Below are positions 8,737-17,774 of a DNA stretch of 64,000 nt, one piece after another. Below the pieces are notes generated by a model, which was not told the origin of the DNA, made no database searches, and was given only the letters and a program-made list of their open reading frames with translations. This DNA is from Curtobacterium sp. MCSS17_008 (GTDB taxonomy: Bacteria > Actinomycetota > Actinomycetes > Actinomycetales > Microbacteriaceae): positions 1 through 64,000 of the forward strand of contig NZ_QKSM01000006.1 of the NCBI RefSeq assembly GCF_003234185.1, read 5' to 3'. Positions within the stretch are counted from its first letter, which is position 1, and every line of letters starts with the position of its first letter. The position numbers were made by a program, and so were the translations under genes.

Positions 8737-10659
8737 ATGGCGCTCGCCACCCGGTCCGACCTGCGCAACGTCGCCATCGTGGCACACGTCGACCACGGCA
8801 AGACCACCCTCGTCGACGCGATGCTCACGCAGACGAACTCGTTCGACGCCCACTTCGAGGGCGAGGACCGGATGATGGACTCGAACGACCTCGAGCGCGA
8901 GAAGGGCATCACCATCCTCGCGAAGAACACCTCGGTGCTCTACAACGGGAAGCACGCCGAGGAGTTCAACCCCGGTGGCCGCATCACCATCAACGTGATC
9001 GACACCCCGGGCCACGCCGACTTCGGCGGCGAGGTCGAGCGAGGCCTCTCGATGGTCGACGGCGTCGTCCTGCTCGTCGACGCGTCCGAGGGCCCGCTGC
9101 CCCAGACCCGCTTCGTGCTCCGCAAGGCGCTCGCCGCGAAGCTCCCGGTGATCCTGCTCGTCAACAAGACGGACCGCCCGGACTCCCGCATCGACGAGGT
9201 CGTCTCCGAGTCGCAGGACCTGCTGCTCGGCCTGGCCTCGGACCTGGCGGACGAGGTCGACGACCTCGACCTCGACGCCATCCTGGACGTCCCCGTGGTG
9301 TACGCCTCGGGTCGTGCCGGTGCCGCGAGCCGCAACAAGCCGAACGACGGCGAGCTGCCCGACAACGACGACCTCGAGCCGCTGTTCGAGGCGATCCTGC
9401 AGCACGTCCCCGCTCCGCAGTACGACGACGAGCACCCGCTGCAGGCGCACGTCACCAACCTCGACGCCTCGCCGTTCCTCGGTCGCCTCGCGCTGCTCCG
9501 CATCTTCCACGGCACGATGAAGAAGGGGCAGACGGTCGCGTGGGTCAAGCACGACGGCACCGTCGCGAACGCCCGCATCACCGAACTGCTCATCACGAAG
9601 GCGCTCGACCGCTACCCCGCCGAGTCCGCGGGCCCCGGTGACATCGTCGCCGTCGCCGGCTTCGACACGATCACCATCGGCGAGACCCTGAGCGACCCGG
9701 AGGACGTCCGTCCGCTGCCGACCATCACGGTCGACGACCCGGCGATCTCGATGACCATCGGCACGAACACGTCGCCGCTGGTGGGCAAGGTCAAGGGCCA
9801 CAAGCTGACCGCGCGCATGGTCAAGGAGCGCCTCGACCGCGAGCTGATCGGCAACGTCTCGCTCAAGGTGCAGGACATCGGCCGCCCGGACACCTGGGAG
9901 GTCCAGGGCCGTGGTGAGCTGGCGCTCGCCATCCTCGTCGAGCAGATGCGCCGCGAGGGCTTCGAACTCACGGTCGGCAAGCCGCAGGTCGTCACGAAGC
10001 GCGACGAGAACGGCAAGCTGCAGGAGCCGTACGAGCACATGACGATCGACACGCCGGAGGAGCACCTCGGCGCGATCACGCAGCTCATGGCAGCGCGCAA
10101 GGGTCGCATGGAGAACATGACGAACCACGGCACCGGCTGGATCCGCATGGAGTTCATCGTGCCGTCGCGCGGCCTCATCGGCTTCCGCACGTCCTTCCTC
10201 ACCGAGACCCGCGGCACCGGCATCGCGAACGCGATCTTCCACGGCTACGACGAGTGGGCCGGCCCGATCCAGACGCGCATCAACGGCTCGATCGTCTCCG
10301 ACCGCGCCGGCGTCGTCACGCCCTTCGCCATCACGAACCTCCAGGAGCGGATGACGTTCTTCGTCAACCCGACGGAGGAGGTCTACGAGGGCATGGTCAT
10401 CGGTGAGAACTCCCGTGCCGACGACATGGACGTCAACATCACGAAGGAGAAGAAGCTGACGAACATGCGTTCGGCGAACGCCGACTCCTTCGAGTCGATG
10501 ACGCCGTCGCGTCAGCTCTCCCTCGAGGAGTGCCTGGAGTTCGCGCGCGAGGACGAGTGCGTCGAGGTCACCCCCGACGCCGTCCGCATCCGCAAGGTCG
10601 AGCTCGACGCGCAGGCCCGCCAGCGCGCGTACGCCCGCCTGAAGCGCCAGGACGCGTAG
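8737..10659 (+). CDS. typA: Ribosome-associated GTPase TypA/BipA
   Basis: 640 residues, the usual size for actinobacterial TypA. G1 AHVDHGKT, switch I EREKGITI, G3 DTPGHADF and G4 NKTD lie in the first 140 residues; EF-Tu domain II and two EF-G-like alpha/beta domains follow, with the BipA-specific C-terminus ending in a basic helix. It binds ribosomes and helps 50S assembly and stress or cold adaptation. I chose ATG 8737, with AAAGG at 8723-8727 nine bases upstream; the in-frame ATG at 8728 overlaps that site. A TAGACT hexamer at 8644-8649 may be its -10. Confidence 0.96.
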   Translation: MALATRSDLRNVAIVAHVDHGKTTLVDAMLTQTNSFDAHFEGEDRMMDSNDLEREKGITILAKNTSVLYNGKHAEEFNPGGRITINVIDTPGHADFGGEVERGLSMVDGVVLLVDASEGPLPQTRFVLRKALAAKLPVILLVNKTDRPDSRIDEVVSESQDLLLGLASDLADEVDDLDLDAILDVPVVYASGRAGAASRNKPNDGELPDNDDLEPLFEAILQHVPAPQYDDEHPLQAHVTNLDASPFLGRLALLRIFHGTMKKGQTVAWVKHDGTVANARITELLITKALDRYPAESAGPGDIVAVAGFDTITIGETLSDPEDVRPLPTITVDDPAISMTIGTNTSPLVGKVKGHKLTARMVKERLDRELIGNVSLKVQDIGRPDTWEVQGRGELALAILVEQMRREGFELTVGKPQVVTKRDENGKLQEPYEHMTIDTPEEHLGAITQLMAARKGRMENMTNHGTGWIRMEFIVPSRGLIGFRTSFLTETRGTGIANAIFHGYDEWAGPIQTRINGSIVSDRAGVVTPFAITNLQERMTFFVNPTEEVYEGMVIGENSRADDMDVNITKEKKLTNMRSANADSFESMTPSRQLSLEECLEFAREDECVEVTPDAVRIRKVELDAQARQRAYARLKRQDA

Positions 10660-10690
10660 ACCGAGCGCACCGGAGGCGCGTCCTCCGTCC

Positions 10691-10727
10691 GACGGCCCGG
10701 TCACCTCACCGAGGTGGCCGGGCCGTC
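10691..10727 (+). terminator. Intrinsic terminator after typA
   Basis: A 17-bp stem (10691-10707 with 10711-10727) containing one T-G wobble and a 3-nt loop, 31 bases after the typA stop and 24 bases before the next gene's start. Confidence 0.8.
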
Positions 10728-10751
10728 GGCGTCCGGCGTTACGGTGGACGG

Positions 10752-11945
10752 GTGACTCTCGACCTCCTCTCGCTGTACCAGGACCTGCACGCCCACCCGG
10801 AGCTCGGCTTCCAGGAGCACCGCACCGCCGGCGTCATCGCCGACCGGCTCGCGGAGATCGGCGGGATCGAGGTCACCACGGGTGTCGGTGGCACGGGTGT
10901 CGTGGGCGTTGTGTCCAACGGCGCGGGCCCGGTCGTGTGGCTCCGCGCCGACATGGACGGCCTGCCCGTGCAGGAGCGCACCGGCCTGTCGTACGCGAGC
11001 GCGCACACCGGCCGTGACGACGAGGGCGCTGAGGTCCCGACGATGCACGCCTGCGGGCACGACATCCACGTCACCTGGCTGCTCGGCAGCCTGGAACGCC
11101 TCGTCGCCACCCGCGACGCGTGGCACGGCACCGTCGTCGCCGTCTTCCAGCCCGCGGAAGAGGTCATCTCCGGAGCCCGCGCCATGATCGAGGACGGCCT
11201 GGTCGAGCGGTTCCCGAAGCCCGACGTGGTGCTCGGTCAGCACTCGGCGCCGGCACCGGTGGGCATCGTCGCCGTCGGCTCCGGCCCCGTGATGGCCTCC
11301 AGCGACCGGCTCACCGTCACCTTCAACGGGCGCGGCGCACACGGCTCGGCGCCGCAGGCCTCGCTCGACCCCGTCGTCACCGCCGCCAGCGCCGTCGTGC
11401 GGCTGCAGACCGTCGTCTCGCGCGAGGTCTCGCCGTCCGACGCCGGCGTGGTGACCGTCGGCAGCTTCCACGCCGGTACGCGGCCGAACATCATCCCGGA
11501 CCAGGCCGTGATCGAGATCTCGACGCGCGCTCGGAACGAGGAGACCCGCGAGCGCATCATCGCCTCGATCGAGCGCATCGTCCGCGCCGAGAGCGAGGCG
11601 GGCGGCCTCGACGCGCCGACGATCGAGCGTGCGCCCGGTGCCGAGGTCACGGTCAACGACGCCGAGGCCGCGCAGCGCGTGCTCGAGGCGCTCCGTCAGG
11701 CGGTCCCCGATGCGCGCGACCTGGAGATCGGGCTCGCGATGGCGTCGGAGGACGTCGGGCAGCTCGCCACCGCGGCAGGGGTCCCGCTCGTGTACTGGTT
11801 CACCGGCATCACCGACCCGGAGCTGTTCCGCCGCGGCGAGGAGATCCCGAGCAACCACTCGCCGTTCTACGCGCCGCAGGCCGAGACGGCGATCCCCGTC
11901 GGGGTCGACGCCCTGACCGCCGGAGCACGCGCCTACCTGGTCTGA
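10752..11945 (+). CDS. M20-family amidohydrolase (N-acyl amino acid hydrolase type)
   Basis: 397 residues. Metal-binding motifs of the M20D subfamily are clear: LRADMDGLPVQE, MHACGHDIHVTWLLG and FQPAEEVISGARAMIEDG; a dimerisation lid domain begins about residue 185 (SSDRLTVTFNGRGAHGSAPQ). The C-terminal NHSPFYAP supplies the last conserved His. The family hydrolyses amide bonds in hippurate, IAA-amino acids, N-acetyl amino acids or N-acetyl-diaminopimelate; which applies cannot be told. The GTG is 6 bases after TACGGT, implying a leaderless transcript, and it lies just after the typA terminator, so it is its own unit. Confidence 0.87.
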   Translation: MTLDLLSLYQDLHAHPELGFQEHRTAGVIADRLAEIGGIEVTTGVGGTGVVGVVSNGAGPVVWLRADMDGLPVQERTGLSYASAHTGRDDEGAEVPTMHACGHDIHVTWLLGSLERLVATRDAWHGTVVAVFQPAEEVISGARAMIEDGLVERFPKPDVVLGQHSAPAPVGIVAVGSGPVMASSDRLTVTFNGRGAHGSAPQASLDPVVTAASAVVRLQTVVSREVSPSDAGVVTVGSFHAGTRPNIIPDQAVIEISTRARNEETRERIIASIERIVRAESEAGGLDAPTIERAPGAEVTVNDAEAAQRVLEALRQAVPDARDLEIGLAMASEDVGQLATAAGVPLVYWFTGITDPELFRRGEEIPSNHSPFYAPQAETAIPVGVDALTAGARAYLV

Positions 11946-12063
11946 CGGCCGCTGGCCTCTCGTGCCCGCCCCGGGGGCCATGGCTCACGCGGCGACGCGC
12001 TGGACGGGAGCTTCACAGCGAACGCACGCCGCGCCTCCCGTCCGGCCGCCTAGGGTGCTGCCC

Positions 12064-12603
12064 ATGCGCACGACCCGGACCCTGATCGCCGCCGTCACGG
12101 CGGGCATCGCCCTCGCCGGCCTGACCGGCTGCTCCGCCGACGCCGTCCGTCAGGCGACCGACCTCGGCTCGTCGGTCGCATCGGACGTGAGCGAGACCGT
12201 GCGGGGCATCGACGGCGAGGCGATCCAGGACGGCATGGCCTCGGTCGCCGGCGGCATCGACGGCGCGCTCGACGCCGCCCTCGACGGCACGGGCGTGACC
12301 TCGGACGGCAGGGTCCCCGACGGCTTCCCGACCTCGGACGTCCCGCTCGTCGACGGCACCGTGCTCGGCGGCGGAGCCGGCCCGAACGGCTCCGGCTGGG
12401 TGGTGCAGGTCCGCGTGGCCTCGGTCGACGACTTCCCGGCGGCGGCCGAGCAGCTCGCCGCGGCCGGGTACACCGAGTCCGCGAAGCGTGCCGACTCGTC
12501 GAGCGCCTTCGGGCTGTTCCGCAGCGACGCCCACCGCGTGGTGCTCACCGTGTCGGAGACGAAGGACGGCGTCACCGCGACGTACATCGTCACGCCCCGG
12601 TAG
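12064..12603 (+). CDS. Small lipoprotein, function unknown
   Basis: 179 residues. A clear lipoprotein signal ends LAGLTGC with the lipid Cys at residue 23. The mature part has an Ala/Gly/Asp-rich stretch followed by a folded-looking alpha/beta region (DGFPTSDVPLVDGTVLGGG, then SGWVVQVRVASVDDFPAAAEQLAAAGY). I do not recognise a named family. TAGGGT ends 7 bases before the ATG, so the message is probably leaderless. It is followed after 19 bases by the MshB-like gene, which has its own -10 element, so co-transcription is possible but not required. Confidence 0.75.
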   Translation: MRTTRTLIAAVTAGIALAGLTGCSADAVRQATDLGSSVASDVSETVRGIDGEAIQDGMASVAGGIDGALDAALDGTGVTSDGRVPDGFPTSDVPLVDGTVLGGGAGPNGSGWVVQVRVASVDDFPAAAEQLAAAGYTESAKRADSSSAFGLFRSDAHRVVLTVSETKDGVTATYIVTPR

Positions 12604-12622
12604 CGAAGTACCCTGGGACGCG

Positions 12623-13843
12623 ATGTCCAAGGCCCCCGCAACGCGACCCGAACGCGTCCTGTTCGTGCACGCCCACCCCGACGACGAGACGCTGTCGTCG
12701 GGCGGCACCATCGCCACACTGATCGAGCTCGGGGCCGAGGTGACCGTCCTGACCGCGACCCGGGGGGAGCGCGGGGAGATGCTCACCGACGCCCTCGCGC
12801 CGCTCGCCGGCGACGGCCCCCGCGTGGCCGCGCACCGGGAGACCGAGATCGCCGCCGCACTGGCCGCGCTCGGGGGTCCGGCGCACCTGTGGCTGGGCGG
12901 CCCGGGAGCGCGTCCGACCGACCTGCCCGTCCGTCGGTACACGGACTCCGGCATGCAGTGGGGACCGGACGGGCGCGCCACCAGCGCCACCGACGCCCCC
13001 GCGGACTCGCTGACCCGGGCCGACCTGGGCGAGGTCGTCGACGACCTGCGTGCGGCCATCCGGTCGACGGGCGCCGACGCCGTCGTGAGCTACGCCGACG
13101 ACGGCGGGTACGGTCACCCCGACCACGTCCGCGTGCACCACGCCGCGCGGTACGCCGCCCGGGCCGAGGAGGTGCCGTTCTCGATGATCGTCGCCCCGGA
13201 CGCCGACGAGGTCGACCTGACGGTCGACGTGGTCCCGGTCCGCGCGAAGGTCCGTGCCGCGGTCGAGCAGTACCGTTCCCAGGTCGCCGTCGACCCGGTG
13301 GACCCCGCCGACCCGCAGCGTCTGACGTGGGTCATGCCGCACGGCGTCCGCCAGGCAGCGCCCGCGGTCGAGGCCTACCGGCACGACGTCGAGCCCGTGC
13401 CCCGGGTGCCCGAGACCTTCGCGGAGCTCTCCGGTCAGGGCAAGGTGACGGCCGTCGTGGTGGCGGCCGTCGCCGGCCTGGTCGCGGGGGCGCTCGGCAC
13501 GGTGACGCACCAGCAGACGCTCGCGGGCTTCCCGATCGGCATGGTGATCACGACCCTCGTCGTGCTCGGGCTCGTCGTCGGCCTGCGCCTGCTGTACCGC
13601 TCCCGTTCGATGGTCGCGGCCGCCGGGATCGCCGTCATCGTCGCCACGCAGGTGCTGGTGAGCGTCGGCGGCCAGTCGTCGCCGCTCGTGCTCGCGAACC
13701 TCGCCGGGTACGTCTGGACGTTCGGGCCGGCGGCGATCGCGGCGCTCACCCTCGCCTGGCCCGACCTGTCGGGACTCCGTGCCAGCACAGCGGCGGCGGC
13801 GCCGGCGGACGGACGGTCAGGGTCGTCCCCGGGCCGCGAGTAG
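12623..13843 (+). CDS. mshB: PIG-L deacetylase (MshB-like) with C-terminal membrane domain
   Basis: 406 residues. The N-terminal 290 match the LmbE/PIG-L zinc deacetylases: HAHPDDETLSSGG (His18 and Asp21 as metal ligands by alignment) and YGHPDHVRVH (His165). MshB removes acetyl from GlcNAc-inositol in mycothiol synthesis, and proximity to the ferredoxin-dapC pair matches the mycobacterial mshB neighbourhood. Unusually, residues about 275-400 add four hydrophobic helices, so the enzyme is probably membrane-tethered. Mca or another sugar deacetylase is possible. TACCCT lies 8 bases before the ATG. The stop codon overlaps the next gene's -10. Confidence 0.75.
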   Translation: MSKAPATRPERVLFVHAHPDDETLSSGGTIATLIELGAEVTVLTATRGERGEMLTDALAPLAGDGPRVAAHRETEIAAALAALGGPAHLWLGGPGARPTDLPVRRYTDSGMQWGPDGRATSATDAPADSLTRADLGEVVDDLRAAIRSTGADAVVSYADDGGYGHPDHVRVHHAARYAARAEEVPFSMIVAPDADEVDLTVDVVPVRAKVRAAVEQYRSQVAVDPVDPADPQRLTWVMPHGVRQAAPAVEAYRHDVEPVPRVPETFAELSGQGKVTAVVVAAVAGLVAGALGTVTHQQTLAGFPIGMVITTLVVLGLVVGLRLLYRSRSMVAAAGIAVIVATQVLVSVGGQSSPLVLANLAGYVWTFGPAAIAALTLAWPDLSGLRASTAAAAPADGRSGSSPGRE

Positions 13844-13846
13844 ACT
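13841..13846 (+). promoter_or_regulatory. -10 element of the ferredoxin gene
   Basis: TAGACT whose first three bases are also the stop codon of the deacetylase gene. The ferredoxin start is 34 bases further on, so this transcript has a real leader with a ribosome site (AAGGGAG, 13864-13870), in contrast to the many leaderless genes nearby. Confidence 0.55.
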
Positions 13847-13880
13847 CGCACTCGCTCAGTCCGAAGGGAGCACCCGCACC

Positions 13881-14198
13881 GTGACCTACGTGATCGCCCA
13901 GCCCTGTGTCGACGTCAAGGACCGCGCCTGCATCGACGAATGCCCGGTCGACTGCATCTACGAGGGCGACCGGTCGCTGTACATCCACCCCGACGAGTGC
14001 GTCGACTGCGGTGCGTGCGAGCCGGTCTGCCCGGTCGAGGCGATCTACTACGAGGACGACCTGCCGGACGAGTGGGCCGACTACTACAAGGCCAACGTCG
14101 AGTTCTTCGAAGAGGTGGGCTCGCCCGGCGGTGCGGCGAAGGTCGGCGTGATCCACAAGGACCACCCCGTCGTCATGGCCGAGCCCCCGCGCGGCTGA
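13881..14198 (+). CDS. fdxA: 7Fe ferredoxin
   Basis: 105 residues, acidic. Cys9, 17, 21 and 25 plus the CVDCGACEPVCP run (Cys40, 43, 46, 50) match actinobacterial FdxA, which binds one 3Fe-4S and one 4Fe-4S cluster and carries electrons to redox enzymes such as P450s. The extended acidic C-terminus after residue 60 is normal for the group. GTG start chosen from the conserved TYVIAQPC N-terminus and the ribosome site 10 bases upstream. It lies 14 bases before dapC, a pairing conserved in actinobacteria, though no functional link is known. Confidence 0.95.
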   Translation: MTYVIAQPCVDVKDRACIDECPVDCIYEGDRSLYIHPDECVDCGACEPVCPVEAIYYEDDLPDEWADYYKANVEFFEEVGSPGGAAKVGVIHKDHPVVMAEPPRG

Positions 14199-14212
14199 CC
14201 GCGGACCCGCAC

Positions 14213-15331
14213 GTGGCGCTCGACCTCCCCGACTTCCCCTGGGACCAGCTCCTCCCGTTCAAGCAGCGCGCGGCGGCGTACGAGGGCGGCATCGTCGACC
14301 TCAGCGTCGGCTCGCCCGTCGACCCGACCCCGGAGGTCGTCCGCACGGCCCTGGCCCGTGCGACCGATGCGCACGCCTACCCGCAGGTCGCCGGTACGCC
14401 GGCCCTCCGCGAGGCGATCGCCGCGTGGTACGGCCGTCGGCAGGGCGTGACCCTCACCCCGGACCAGGTCCTGCCGACGATCGGCTCGAAGGAGTTCATC
14501 GCGGGACTCGCGCTCTGGCTCGGCATCGGTCCGGGTGACACCGTGGTGTTCCCCGAGGCGGCGTACCCGACCTACGAGCTCGGCGCGGCGCTGGTGCGCG
14601 CCGAGGCGCTGGCGTCGGACGATCCGGCCGCGTGGCCGGAGACGACGAAGCTCGTCTGGCTCAACTCGCCGGGCAACCCGGACGGACGCGTGCTGTCGGT
14701 CGAGCAGCTGCGCGCCGCGGTCGAGCGTGCCCGCGAGCTCGGCGCCGTGATCGTCGGCGACGAGTGCTACGCCGAGCTCGGCTGGGAGCCGCCGTACGAC
14801 GCCGGGCCGACCCCGTCGATCCTCGACCCGCGCGTGGTCGGCGACCGCGTGGACGGCGTGCTCAGCGTGTACTCGCTGTCGAAGCAGTCGAACCTCGCCG
14901 GGTACCGTGCCGCGTTCGTCGCGGGGGACGCGGCGATCCTGGCAGAGGTGCTGGCGGTCCGGAAGCACACCGGCATGATGCCGCCGCTGCCCGTGCAGGA
15001 CGCGATGATCGTCGCCCTCGCCGACGACACGCACGTGCAGCAGCAGAAGGCCCGCTACCGCGCCCGACGGAACATGCTCCGACGGGCACTCGAGGGCGCG
15101 GGCTTCCGGATCGACCACAGCGAGGCCGGGCTCTACCTCTGGGCCACCCGTGGCGAGCCGGCGCTCGAGACCGTCGGGTGGCTGGCGGAGCGGGGCATCC
15201 TCGTCGCCCCCGGGACCTTCTACGGCCCCGCGGGTGCGGAGCACGTGCGGGTGGCGCTCACCGCGACCGACGACCGGATCGCGGCGGCGGCGCAGCGCCT
15301 GGCGAGCACCAGGAGACTGGCGGGGTCCTGA
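14213..15331 (+). CDS. dapC: Succinyldiaminopimelate transaminase DapC
   Basis: 372 residues, a fold-type-I PLP aminotransferase. The PLP lysine is in SLSKQSNLAGYR; NSPGNPDG and GDECYAELGW are the cofactor-contacting loops. It converts N-succinyl-2-amino-6-ketopimelate to N-succinyl-LL-diaminopimelate, for lysine and peptidoglycan. The assignment rests on the ferredoxin-dapC order and on dapD and dapE within 4.6 kb. GTG 14213 gives MALDLPDFPWDQL, the normal beginning of actinobacterial DapC. Likely co-transcribed with fdxA. Confidence 0.9.
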   Translation: MALDLPDFPWDQLLPFKQRAAAYEGGIVDLSVGSPVDPTPEVVRTALARATDAHAYPQVAGTPALREAIAAWYGRRQGVTLTPDQVLPTIGSKEFIAGLALWLGIGPGDTVVFPEAAYPTYELGAALVRAEALASDDPAAWPETTKLVWLNSPGNPDGRVLSVEQLRAAVERARELGAVIVGDECYAELGWEPPYDAGPTPSILDPRVVGDRVDGVLSVYSLSKQSNLAGYRAAFVAGDAAILAEVLAVRKHTGMMPPLPVQDAMIVALADDTHVQQQKARYRARRNMLRRALEGAGFRIDHSEAGLYLWATRGEPALETVGWLAERGILVAPGTFYGPAGAEHVRVALTATDDRIAAAAQRLASTRRLAGS

Positions 15332-15453
15332 TCGAGGTCGGTCGCGCCTCCCGGTCGAGACGACGGACCGGACCACCGTGCGCTCCTCGCACAATCCGTG
15401 GAATCCACCAGATCTCCGCCTTCCGGTGGTGCACGACCGACAGTCGGCGCAGT

Positions 15454-15459
15454 TAGGCT
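15454..15459 (+). promoter_or_regulatory. -10 element of the citrate synthase gene (leaderless)
   Basis: TAGGCT ends 6 bases before the GTG start, so initiation would fall at or next to the start codon. There is no purine-rich ribosome site in between. Confidence 0.65.
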
Positions 15460-15465
15460 GTCGTC

Positions 15466-16824
15466 GTGACTGACACTGCCAACGACGCTCAGAAGACGGC
15501 CACACCGCCCACCACGCCCGTTCCCGTGAGCCCCGCCGCCGCCGAGTCGACGGAGACCGCGACGCTGACGTTCCCGGGTGGCACCGCGGAGTTCCCGATC
15601 CTGCCGAGCGTCGACGGCGCGTCCGCGATCGACATCTCTTCGCTGAAGAAGCAGACCGGGCTGAACACCCTCGACTACGGCTTCGTCAACACCGGCGCCA
15701 CGAAGAGCGCCATCACCTACATCGACGGCGATCAGGGCATCCTGCGCTACCGCGGGTACCCGATCGACCAGGTCGCGTCGGGCTGCACCTACCTCGAGGT
15801 CGCGTGGCTCCTCATCTACGGGGAGCTCCCGACGAAGGACGAGCTCGACGGGTTCGACGCCCGCATCCGTCGGCACACGCTGCTGCACGAGGACCTCCGG
15901 CGCCTGTTCGACGCGCTGCCGCACTCCGCGCACCCGATGTCGGTGCTGTCCAGCGCCGTGAGCGCACTGTCGACGTACTACGAGGACGACATGGACGTCG
16001 ACGACCCGGAGAAGGTCGAGCTGCAGACCGTCCGGCTCCTCGCCAAGCTCCCGGTGATCGCCGCGTACGCGCACAAGAAGGCGATCGGGCAGGCGTTCCT
16101 GTACCCGGACAACTCGCTGTCGTTCGTCGACAACTTCCTGCGCCTCAACTTCGGCACCATGGCCGAGACGTACGTGCCGAACCCGGTGCTGTCGAAGGCG
16201 CTCGAGCGGCTCCTCATCCTGCACGAGGACCACGAGCAGAACGCCTCGACCTCGACCGTCCGGCTCGTCGGCTCGACGAAGGCGAACATGTTCGCCTCGA
16301 TCTCCGCGGGCATCAACGCGCTCTACGGGCCGCTGCACGGCGGTGCGAACGAGGCGGTGCTCGAGATGCTGCAGCAGATCAAGGACTCCGGCGAGCCGGT
16401 GTTGCGCTTCGTCGAGCGGGTGAAGAACAAGGAGCGCGGGGTGAAGCTCATGGGCTTCGGGCACCGCGTCTACAAGAACTACGACCCGCGGGCGAAGCTC
16501 GTCAAGGAGTCCGCGCACGAGGTGCTGGAGTCCCTCGGGGTGCAGGACGACCTGCTCGACATCGCCATGGAGCTCGAGCAGATCGCGCTCGAGGACGAGT
16601 ACTTCGTCAGCCGCAAGCTCTACCCGAACGTCGACTTCTACACCGGCATCATCTACCGGGCGATGGGCTTCCCACCGCGGATGTTCACCGTGCTCTTCGC
16701 GATCGGGCGCCTGCCGGGGTGGATTGCCCAGTGGCGCGAGCTGAACAACGACCCGCTCAACAAGATCGGTCGTCCGCAGCAGCTGTACGTGGGGCACCCG
16801 GAGCGCGACCTCCCGGCGCGCTGA
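15466..16824 (+). CDS. gltA: Citrate synthase
   Basis: 452 residues, the size of hexameric type II citrate synthases. An N-terminal beta-rich part of about 60 residues precedes the all-helical body. Key motifs: active-site His region LYGPLHGGANEAV, MGFGHRVYKNYDPRAK with the catalytic His and oxaloacetate-binding residues, and a catalytic Asp in LYPNVDFYTGIIY. It condenses acetyl-CoA with oxaloacetate at the entry of the TCA cycle. The start follows TAGGCT by 6 bases; GTG gives MTDTANDAQK. Followed by a very strong terminator, so it is transcribed alone. Confidence 0.97.
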   Translation: MTDTANDAQKTATPPTTPVPVSPAAAESTETATLTFPGGTAEFPILPSVDGASAIDISSLKKQTGLNTLDYGFVNTGATKSAITYIDGDQGILRYRGYPIDQVASGCTYLEVAWLLIYGELPTKDELDGFDARIRRHTLLHEDLRRLFDALPHSAHPMSVLSSAVSALSTYYEDDMDVDDPEKVELQTVRLLAKLPVIAAYAHKKAIGQAFLYPDNSLSFVDNFLRLNFGTMAETYVPNPVLSKALERLLILHEDHEQNASTSTVRLVGSTKANMFASISAGINALYGPLHGGANEAVLEMLQQIKDSGEPVLRFVERVKNKERGVKLMGFGHRVYKNYDPRAKLVKESAHEVLESLGVQDDLLDIAMELEQIALEDEYFVSRKLYPNVDFYTGIIYRAMGFPPRMFTVLFAIGRLPGWIAQWRELNNDPLNKIGRPQQLYVGHPERDLPAR

Positions 16825-16850
16825 CGTCGGTCCGACCCGAGCCCGGTCGA

Positions 16851-16881
16851 CAGGCCCGCTCGCGATCCGCGAGCGGGCCTG
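16851..16881 (+). terminator. Intrinsic terminator after citrate synthase
   Basis: CAGGCCCGCTCGCG (16851-16864) pairs perfectly with CGCGAGCGGGCCTG (16868-16881) around a 3-nt loop, followed by TTCC. The core CCCGCTCG/CGAGCGGG is shared with the tandem hairpins at 29-290. Confidence 0.85.
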
Positions 16882-16927
16882 TTCCGTCACGATCGGCGGC
16901 GTCCGCCGATCTACCCGTTCCTTCCCA

Positions 16928-17743
16928 TTACACGTGCGTTGACATGCGGAACCGGTCGGTGGCGGTCGCCCAGGCGGCGAGCAACTCCGTGGCGGCGCCG
17001 AACGCGGGCGAGGCCGGCCGGTTCAGGAACGCGTGGCGATCGTGCAGGACGTGCCGCTCCACCGTCGTGCCCGCGGCGGTGAGTTCGTCGGCGAAGCGGT
17101 CGCCCGACGCCCGCATGGCGTCCGACTCGGCGTCCACGACGAAGGCCGGTGGGAACCCGGTCAGGTCCTGCCCTCCGGCGAACGCCGTCCGCTCCCGGCG
17201 CGACCGTCGGGGCACCGCGTTGCGGTTCGCGACGTCGAGGGCCCACGGTGCGTGCGTGACCCGGCGGTGCCCGCGGACGCCGCGCTGGACCTCGCGATCG
17301 CGGGGGAGCCGCGCGTGGTGGAAGCCGTAGGCCAGCACCACACCGTCCGGCGGGTCGCCCGCGTCGAGCAGACCGAGCGTCGCGGCGGACGCCAGGCACG
17401 CACCGGCGCTCGCGCCGCCGAGCAGCAGGGGACCGTCGGTGTGCGCCCGTGTGTGCCGGACCACCGCGAGCACGTCGTCGTGGGCGTGCGGCCACCGTGC
17501 GCGCGGTCGCGGGCCGCGACGACCGACCCAGGGGAGCCCGGGGAGCGGGACCAGCCGGTAGTCGACGGTCACCACCGCCAGACCACGGTCCGCCAGCGCG
17601 ACGGCCACGGCGTGCGACTCCGGTTGGTCGAGGCCCCCGCGGAAGAAGCCGCCGCCGTGCAACCACACCAGCGTCGGACCTTCCGGTCGCCCGTACCGCC
17701 GCACCGGGACCGGCCCGTGCGGTCCCGCGATCGTCGCCCCCAT
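16928..17743 (-). CDS. Alpha/beta hydrolase, GDXG/HSL-type esterase
   Basis: 271 residues. The oxyanion-hole motif HGGGFFRGG (about residues 32-40) and nucleophile elbow GGASAGA place it in the hormone-sensitive-lipase carboxylesterase group; the acid is probably Asp in FVVDAESDAM and the base His in HDRHAFLN. Such enzymes hydrolyse short acyl esters; substrate unknown. ATG 17743 follows CAGACT by 6 bases. It is convergent with citrate synthase and transcribed in the same direction as dapD, 31 bases downstream of it. Confidence 0.85.
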   Translation of the reverse strand: MGATIAGPHGPVPVRRYGRPEGPTLVWLHGGGFFRGGLDQPESHAVAVALADRGLAVVTVDYRLVPLPGLPWVGRRGPRPRARWPHAHDDVLAVVRHTRAHTDGPLLLGGASAGACLASAATLGLLDAGDPPDGVVLAYGFHHARLPRDREVQRGVRGHRRVTHAPWALDVANRNAVPRRSRRERTAFAGGQDLTGFPPAFVVDAESDAMRASGDRFADELTAAGTTVERHVLHDRHAFLNRPASPAFGAATELLAAWATATDRFRMSTHV

Positions 17744-17774
17744 GCCGACAGTCTGGCAGTGGGGCGCCGCGCGG

